Origin: Lampris incognitus
Lineage: Eukaryota > Chordata > Actinopteri > Lampriformes > Lampridae
DNA length: 64,000 bases
Assembly: GCF_029633865.1 (NCBI RefSeq)
Contig: NC_079215.1
Location: forward strand, 47,801,786 to 47,865,785
Direction of reading: 5' to 3'
Shown here: one piece after another, positions 57,797-64,000 of the stretch
Position numbering within the stretch: position 1 is the first letter of the stretch
How the letters are laid out: each line of letters begins with the position of its first letter
Position numbers and translations under genes: made by a program
Notes under the pieces: model-generated
The model's database searches: none
What the model saw: only the letters and a program-made list of their open reading frames with translations
Told to the model about the DNA's origin: nothing

Positions 57797-57833
57797 CCGC
57801 TATATATATATATACACACACAAACACACACAC
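57797..57833. repeat. (TA)n(CA)n microsatellite
   Basis: Short TA run followed by CACACACAAACACACACACA, about 150 bp upstream of jpt1 exon 2. Confidence 0.85.
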
Positions 57834-57980
57834 ATAGTCAATACATTCTAGGAACCCTTTTAACCAGACAGTTTTGCTAACCTTGTTTTTTATCTATAAT
57901 ATGACCAAATGTAATTATTTCCACTGTTTCTGATCTCTCTCTCTCTCTTTTCACACTGCTTCTTTTTGCTCTCCTATCAG

Positions 57981-58123
57981 GGTTTTGCGCCCCCCAGGTG
58001 GTGGCTCCAACATTTCTTTTGGCACAGATGAGGAGAAGCTGCCCGTTCGAAAAAACAAGATGGCCTCTAGTGTTTTTGCTGAGCCTGAGGACCCCTATGC
58101 TCATCGAAGAAACAACCCACCTG
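57981..58123 (+). CDS. jpt1: Jupiter microtubule-associated homologue 1, coding exon 2
   Basis: After a CTCCTATCAG acceptor it completes the split codon and encodes [20 protein letters not shown], then [20 protein letters not shown] and HRRNNPPG, with donor GTACAG leaving phase 1. RPPGGGSN and RNNPPGG are the repeated motifs of the Jupiter/HN1 family, and RKNKMAS is strongly conserved. The reading frame joins exon 1 without a stop. Later exons were not seen up to 64000. Confidence 0.92.
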
Positions 58124-58280
58124 GTACAGTCTACCTGATCACACACACCACTCTATGGCCCACTACTGTAGTGTGACACTAGGATTGCCAACTCCTTGAA
58201 ATGGAAATAAGGAAAAGGGGACAGGGACGGGAGTTGGATGGATGGGGCGGCGTGGGCATAACAAATATAATGTGCCTTAC

Positions 58281-58281
58281 A

Positions 58282-58350
<69 letters not shown>
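58281..58350. repeat. (CA)n(TA)n microsatellite
   Basis: About 28 CA units then TATATATA, in jpt1 intron 2. From 58360 to 59990 I see no recognisable gene or element. Confidence 0.95.
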
Positions 58351-59999
58351 ATAAGGAACGATTCCTTATTTTAAGGAACGGTTGGCAACCCCATGTTACA
58401 CTGTCCTAACTGTATTCGACACATGCGAGCGTCACCGACAAAATCACTTTGATTGCTTTATGTCTGTTTGGAATGTACCAAGTGGCCATGAGGGGCGCAG
58501 CGTGCAATGGCACCCCGTTTTGAGTGGAACTTTTGTCAGACCCTCAGTTTCTATTTACTTCTTGTAGCTCGCATTGAAAAGTGCTGTGTCATAGATGCGG
58601 GACATCTCCAGTCTAATCTCGAGGGCACAGCTGCTGGGTACATCGTTTGTTCACATGACGGTATCAGTGTGGACAGAGAGCGTCCGATGCAAAGCGATGG
58701 TCGGACGCTCGCGCACGGTTAGGACACAATGTGAGAAATAGCCCCTACAGTTTTGATTTTTTTCCAAGTTTCGTAGTTTTAAATGAATTCGCTTTTTGAC
58801 TAAGTTGATCCAGTTACTGCCTTAGACTACCTGCTTTATCTACCATCTGAAAACAAAAATAACTTGTCTAAGTCGCCTTTATCTTCTTCTCTAAGCACCT
58901 AGGTACTGTAAAATATGTTGCACCCCTTAACTCAGTCATCACAGTGTATTCAGTTTAATCAAATGGTCAATTCTTCTCCATTTCATTAGTTATTCACTCA
59001 GTAAATTCTCTTTTATTGACAACATCCTTCTTCAGGATTTTCCAAAAGCCGAGAATTCTTTAGACATTTAGAAAAATGTGTCCTGCCTCAAATCCTGGTC
59101 TGGATACAGTTTGTCAGAATCAAAAGGGGAAAAGGCATTGTCATGAATCTACTGAAGGAGTGAGAGCAATTTCCTTGACTGGTCAAGGAGAAACACCTTT
59201 TCTATAACTATATTCCCATAAAGGTTGTAAAACTTTGGAGGACCAGTTAGGAGTATGATGGCAGCCGCACACAAACATTGGTTCCCACAATGCTAATTTC
59301 AGATTAGCACTGTGCCCCCTGTAGTCTTCACCACTTCTGCAGTGTTTTGGACCGGTGAGTTCAGTAGATGCTTTGAGAAATATGTGTGCCAATGGCTACA
59401 TTCCATCAAATTGTCAATAGCAGTTGTCATATTACCAATAACCCTACATTTAAGAGCAGGCATCACAAATAAGGCAACTCCCCTTCCTCTTTTACTGACC
59501 CTGTTTTGCCAAAACATTTTGTAGACCTCTAATCCATCCTGCAGTTCTTTATTATCCTTCCACCAAGTCTGTGAAATTACTATTACACTAAACCTTTGCT
59601 GAAACTATTGAAGGGTAATCTTTAATTTTGCAGAAGTGAATATAGAGACTCCTTCTGGTGAACTGAATCACCGAAAGCCCCTTCATTTCCACGTTGGAAG
59701 TGAACTTGTTTTCGGAATAATATTCACAATTAATGTACACGCTCTGGTAGAAGTGGGTCTCGGGATCAATGTCATGGTCTAACTCGTAAAGTTTGTGATC
59801 ACTAAAGTCAAAAGACTTAAAATCTGTGTATTCACCCATTTTCGTATTCCACATTTGTCACTCACAAACAACATTGCCCCTTACAACACAACTAAAATAA
59901 ATATATGATATTTCCCCACTATTCCACCTATCTACCATAATATTCATCATTATTCATTTATATTGCTCAAGATCTTTTATGTTTCTGATGTACAGGAGC

Positions 60000-62514
60000 T
60001 CAAGCAGGTGTCGTGACAACTTTCTCTTTCAGCTACACAACGTGCACCATTTATTCCTTCACCATTACAACAACAACAAAAACCCATGCAGCGGAAGTGT
60101 ATCACTGTAAACCTAAACCGAGAAAACAGCAGCTGTAAAGAAACGTTCCTACTAGCTCAATAAGGGGAATTATGTATCCCCATAACCACTACACATGTCC
60201 CCCCAGAATTCGCCTTAATACGAAAAGTCAGTGTGGCGAGGGGGGCGGATCTCTCTGCTCCAACGGCTCCGCTGAACAGGAGCTGGGGGTTGGTTAACAG
60301 CAGGCAAAGCAGCAGAGTCCTCACAGCTGGACCGGGGAAAGGGAGGGGCTGGGGAAGCAGGGGGCGGCTCGCCGGGGGAGGGGGGCAGGGCCGGGGGGCG
60401 CCCCTGCCGTGGCGGCAGGACAAGACCAACAGGGCGGTCTAAGTCCAGGTGAGCAGGCTTGAGGCAGTCCACAGAAACCCGCTCCAGCCTGCTGCCAACC
60501 TCCACCACAAAGTGCTTATCTCCAGTGTCCCGTACTAGAAATGGGCCATTGTAGGGTGGCTGCAGGGGACCGCGGTGTGCGTCGTGACGGATGAAAACAT
60601 ATTCCGCCGACCGCAGCTCCATGGGGACATAGGACTGAGAGCCGCCATGCTGAGAAGTGGGGACCGGTGCAAAAGCCCTGGCTTACTCCTACAGCGCAGT
60701 CCGTTGGCAGCTGGCGGACCAGGGAGCTGTGGCGGTGGGAAGGAAATCCCCCGGGACCCGAAGCGGCTGTCTGTAGACCAGTTCGGTGGATGAGGACTGG
60801 AGGTCCTCCTTGGGGGCTGTCCTGAGCCCAAGCATGACCCAAGGCAGTTTGTCAACCCAGCGGTCGTCCTTGAGGGTAGCCCGCAATGCGGCCTTCATCG
60901 AGCGATGGAACCTCTTGACCAATCCATTAGCTTGAGGGTGATACGCTGTGGTGCGATGGAGCCTCACCCCTAAACCCGCAGCGATCTCCTCCCAGAGCGC
61001 TGACGTGAATTGCGGCCCTCTGTCCGAGGAGAGGTCAGATGGAGTGCCAAAGCGGGCGACCCAGGTTCTGATGAACGCTCGGGCAACCTCAGGCGCTGTC
61101 GTGGACGAAAGCGGGACGGCCTCTGGCCATCGCGTGGTCCTGTCGACCATGGTGAGCAGGTATGTGAACCCACGGGAGGGGGGTAGGGGGCCTACCAGGT
61201 CCACATTCACGTGGTCGAACCTCCTCTCAGGTACCGTGAAAAGTATCAGGGGCGCTTTGACGTGCCGGAGCACTTTGGAGCATTGGCACGCCACACAGGT
61301 GTCAGCCCAGCCCCTCACATCCTTTTTGAGTCCATGCCAAACAAACTTTGCCGCCACCAACCTCTGTGAAGGCTTTCTGCCAGGGTGAGACAGCCCATGG
61401 ACTGCGTCGAAGACCCGCCGCCTCCAAGCAGTTGGAACGACTGGTCGGGGCTGACCCGTAGAGACGTCGCACAGGAGCTTGGCACTGGCGTCGTCGAAAG
61501 CCACATCCTCCAACTGCAGCCCTGTGACGGCGGTCCTGCATGCCTGCACTCCTGGGTCGGCGGCCTGGTCAGCCGCCAGCTGGCTGTAATCGAGTCCCAA
61601 ATGGGCGGCACCAGCGATGGCCCGGGAGAGACGGTCAGCGACCGGGTTGGACTTCCCAGTGACATGGCTCACGTTGGTGGTAAACTCTGAGATGTAGGCC
61701 AACTGTCGCTGCTGGCGGGCTGACCACGGCTCTGCCACCTTGGCCATCGTGAACACCAGCGGTTTGTGATCGACGAAAGCCATGAACTGATGGCCCTCCA
61801 GTAGGAAACGAAAGTGCCTAACAGTGAGGAAAAGGCCAAGCAGCTCACGATCAAAGGTGCTGTATTTGCGCTCTCTCAGGTTCAACTGCCGGCTGAAGAA
61901 GGCAAGCGGCTGCCACGTGCCGCTCACCCACTGCTCGTAAACCGCGCCGACAGCGTAGTCCGAAGCATCCGTCGTGATGGCGATGGGCGCTCCAGACACA
62001 GGATGTGCCAGCATCGCCGCGTCAGCCAGGGCGGCCTTCACATCCTTAAAAGCCTTGTCCCTCTCTGCAGACCAGTCCACGGCGTGTTTGGGGGCTATGC
62101 CCTTCAGAGCCTCACATAGGGGGCGAAGGAGATCGGCAGCCTGGGGGATGAACCGGTGGTAGAGGACACCATGCCAATGAACTCACGGAGGGACTGGGCC
62201 GTGTGTGGGCATGGAAAGTCTGCGACAGCCTCCACCTTAGATGGAAGGGGGGCCGCCCCGTCCTTGGTGACCCGGTGGCCCAAGAAGTCGATAGTGCTCA
62301 GACCAAACTGGCATTTGGCTGGGTTAACTATCAACCCGTGCAGGCTGAGCCTCTCGAAAAGGGCTCTGAGGTGGGACAAGTGCTCGGACACGGAGGCGCT
62401 AGCGACCAGGATGTCATCCAGGTACACAAAGAGGAAAGGCAATTGTGGAAGACACCAGGTCCGTAACAGTCGCAAAGTTAAGGCTGGGTGACTGCAGTGC
62501 TTTTGAGAGCACAT
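60000..62514 (-). mobile_element. Ty3/gypsy element, 5'-truncated
   Basis: Reading minus, it begins inside the RT ([20 protein letters not shown] from about 62440) and ends after the integrase. A purine tract (TTCTGGGGGGACA) near 60200 is followed by TGTAGTGGTTATGGGG, the probable start of a 3' LTR extending to about 60000. It is related in sequence to the element at 3684-7492. No 5' LTR, gag or protease is present. Confidence 0.75.
60215..62514 (-). pseudogene. RT-RNase H-integrase of the truncated gypsy element
   Basis: The frame 62514-62104 carries YLDD and [21 protein letters not shown] frame change near 62130 leads to the frame 62080-60689 with RNase H ([16 protein letters not shown]), the zinc region (CVACQCSK) and the integrase core ([27 protein letters not shown]). 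The third catalytic residue is Lys instead of Glu (NGLVKRFHRSMK). Another frame change near 60650 precedes the C-terminal domain (AEYVFIRHDAHRGPLQPPYN, GPFLVRDTG, VSVDCLKPAHLD) ending at 60215. Confidence 0.8.
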
Positions 62515-62644
62515 TGCATTGCGTGGGAACTCGTCGCATCAACAGGCATGGGAACAAAAAGTGGAAGCTTGTCATTGCTGTCATCAGAGTGTTTGCTCCC
62601 GTCCGCTTTCGTCATGTTTCACGGGCGTTGTGTTGGCTGATCTC

Positions 62645-62735
62645 TTCCATGGCATCCGACTATGGCCGGACTCGACGAAGCAGCAATCTTCGGGAGGGGG
62701 GCGGAGTCGGCTTGTGTTCGTCACATGAATGCGTC
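62645..62735 (+). repeat. SINE fragment (third family)
   Basis: GAAGCAGCAATCTTCGGGAG, GGCGGAGTCGGCTTGTGTTC and GTCACATGAATGC match the middle of the SINE at 15368-15715. Confidence 0.5.
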
Positions 62736-62809
62736 TCTGTGTGTGTCAGAAAAAGCAGTGGTTCGGAAAGGTTGAAAGGTTCTCCCTCCTGTTGCTGGGA
62801 ATAACAGAA

Positions 62810-63307
62810 TAGTTTGGTAGGGGCCGTTCTCCACGAAATTCAAACAGTTTCCTACACCAAGAATAGGATCTCGAGCTGCAGGTTGTAACACCACGGCATT
62901 GCCTGTTTCTCGCTGCTGAAGCTGTGGAGGCTCCATCTCTACATTGCCCACTTCTTGCAGAGATTGCTCTGAAATGTTGCCTGTCTCTGTGAGAGACACA
63001 TCATCGTCCTGGCGCGATTCTTCATTTTCGTTCTCTTCAGCCCTATTGATTTTTTTTCTATTTGTAAAATAACTTAATAACGTGTTAACACGTTTGGACA
63101 TTTTCAATTAGCCTCCCCTAGCTAGCTAACATGGTTCGCTTCAGATCGTTACATTGCCCCCAACGGCTCGTAGGTGTAATTACAGCAAATAATATTTGTA
63201 TAATTTTTAATAACGTTATGTGATATATTAATTTAATTATTCTTTGTGAGTTGGGGGGGGGCAATTGTCCCCCTTTGCCCCCTCCCCCATAATGGCGCCC
63301 ATGCCTG
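62810..63307 (-). pseudogene. hAT element 5' end with transposase N-terminus
   Basis: Reading minus, CAGGCATGGGCGCCATTATG at 63307 looks like an hAT terminus. About 200 bp later a frame from 63107 encodes MKMSKRVNTLLSYFTNRKKI, an acidic stretch, and NFVENGPYQTILLFPATGGR followed by TFQPF, the start of the TTF/ZMYM-type domain. It ends abruptly near 62815. Confidence 0.5.
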
Positions 63308-64000
63308 TGGCCTTCAATTTTTTTTGCATGCTTTAGCACCTCAATTTGTTTGTTTTCTGCTCACAAATTTAATGATGATGTTCGGCCTGTTGTTTTGTTT
63401 TTGTGGTGTGGTGTGACAAGCAGCTATGTTGTTACTATCCATATGAATATCTTTGCTATTAAAAAATTTAATGACTGGCTGCTCCAGTGTGTACAATTCA
63501 CCTCTTAGCACATCATCTCCCCGCTTGTCTCCTGCTGTGATCTGTGCATATGAGCAGTGAGTTGTGTTGGAAAGGCTCCATTCACAAAGCTGATGATTGA
63601 CAGATCATGGCCCCGCCCCCAAGACCAGAAGCATTCTGGGCTAGCCTCCCAACGGAGACAAGAGAGAAAGTTTGCTACTAGCCTAGCAATATTATGTTTA
63701 CAGACAAGAAGACGATCTAAGTTGGAGTTTGTTTTTTGATCTATGCATGTGTGCGTCAATGAGGATATGTAAGTCCCCCCCCCCTTGTCCTTAGTGCACA
63801 ACAGTGACTTGTTATTTGCTGAGATAACGTTAGCCAATTTTACGTTGTTTAGATTAGCTGTAAGTGTCCGCTAGCAACAGAGCTGTTAGCCTCCTTTCGT
63901 CACAGTATTTAGCTAGATCGTTCGGGACGTGTTATGGATCCTAGCCTATCGGGCCCGTTATTGATGTATTTGTTATGAGCGTTATTCTCTTTGTGTATGA
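63308..64000. other. jpt1: jpt1 intron 2, no recognised feature
   Basis: Only chance reading frames. No jpt1 exon 3 signature (a frame continuing from the GGT/GGA glycine codon) was recognised. Confidence 0.4.

Noticed and set aside
63590-63620. Third hammerhead candidate at a CTGATGA word
   Set aside because: No GAAA core or stem II at a suitable distance; other CTGATGA occurrences (14519, 21987, 48640) fail for the same reason.

Overview
The window looks like genomic DNA of a ray-finned (teleost) fish. It holds two intron-containing vertebrate genes in tandem on the + strand, set in DNA packed with typically teleost transposable elements: tRNA-derived SINEs, a 5S-rRNA-derived SINE, L2/Rex-type and RTE LINEs, Penelope-like elements, Ty3/gypsy elements, Tc1 and hAT elements. 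The first gene is a SUMO2/3-type small ubiquitin-like modifier with all four coding exons present (11265-21358). The second is the start of the Jupiter microtubule-associated homologue (jpt1, formerly hn1), with exons 1 and 2 at 22439-22494 and 57981-58123. From memory, SUMO2 and HN1/JPT1 are also same-strand neighbours in mammals, so this looks like conserved synteny and favours sumo2 as the name.

Layout. 1-11100 is intergenic: two copies of a short terminal-repeat element, an hAT-like relic, a broken Ty3/gypsy element (3684-7492), LINE 3' ends and a TIR element close to the sumo2 promoter. 11265-21358 is sumo2; its third intron (7.2 kb) holds a LINE, four SINEs, a Penelope-like copy and an RTE fragment. 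21359-22438 is the 3'UTR and intergenic space. 22495-57980 is jpt1 intron 1, 35.5 kb long, filled with nested insertions: a gypsy element with 5-6% LTR divergence (45745-50623), a very young chromovirus-type gypsy element (51388-57066), a Tc1 element, an hAT element, a 1.9-kb palindrome and at least seven Penelope-like segments. 58124-64000 is jpt1 intron 2 as far as it is visible, with another broken gypsy element and an hAT N-terminus. The remaining jpt1 exons were not found and probably lie beyond the window.

The most interesting observations are two. First, there are two families of tiny LTR elements (TRIMs; LTRs of 135 and about 151 bp, interior about 100-120 bp, no coding sequence). They have primer-binding sites complementary to the 3' ends of tRNA-Leu, polypurine tracts and target-site duplications, and their LTRs carry a tRNA-like pol III A/B-box module. 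This is a tRNA analogue of the plant Cassandra design, whose LTRs carry a 5S promoter. Second, a hammerhead ribozyme fold with all core residues lies in a Penelope-like terminal repeat (35306-35358, minus), and a sister copy carries a G-to-A change in the catalytic core (57654-57696).

Everything was read by eye. Exon junctions, LTRs, target-site duplications and motifs were checked base by base; family names of the repeats are inferences without a database search.
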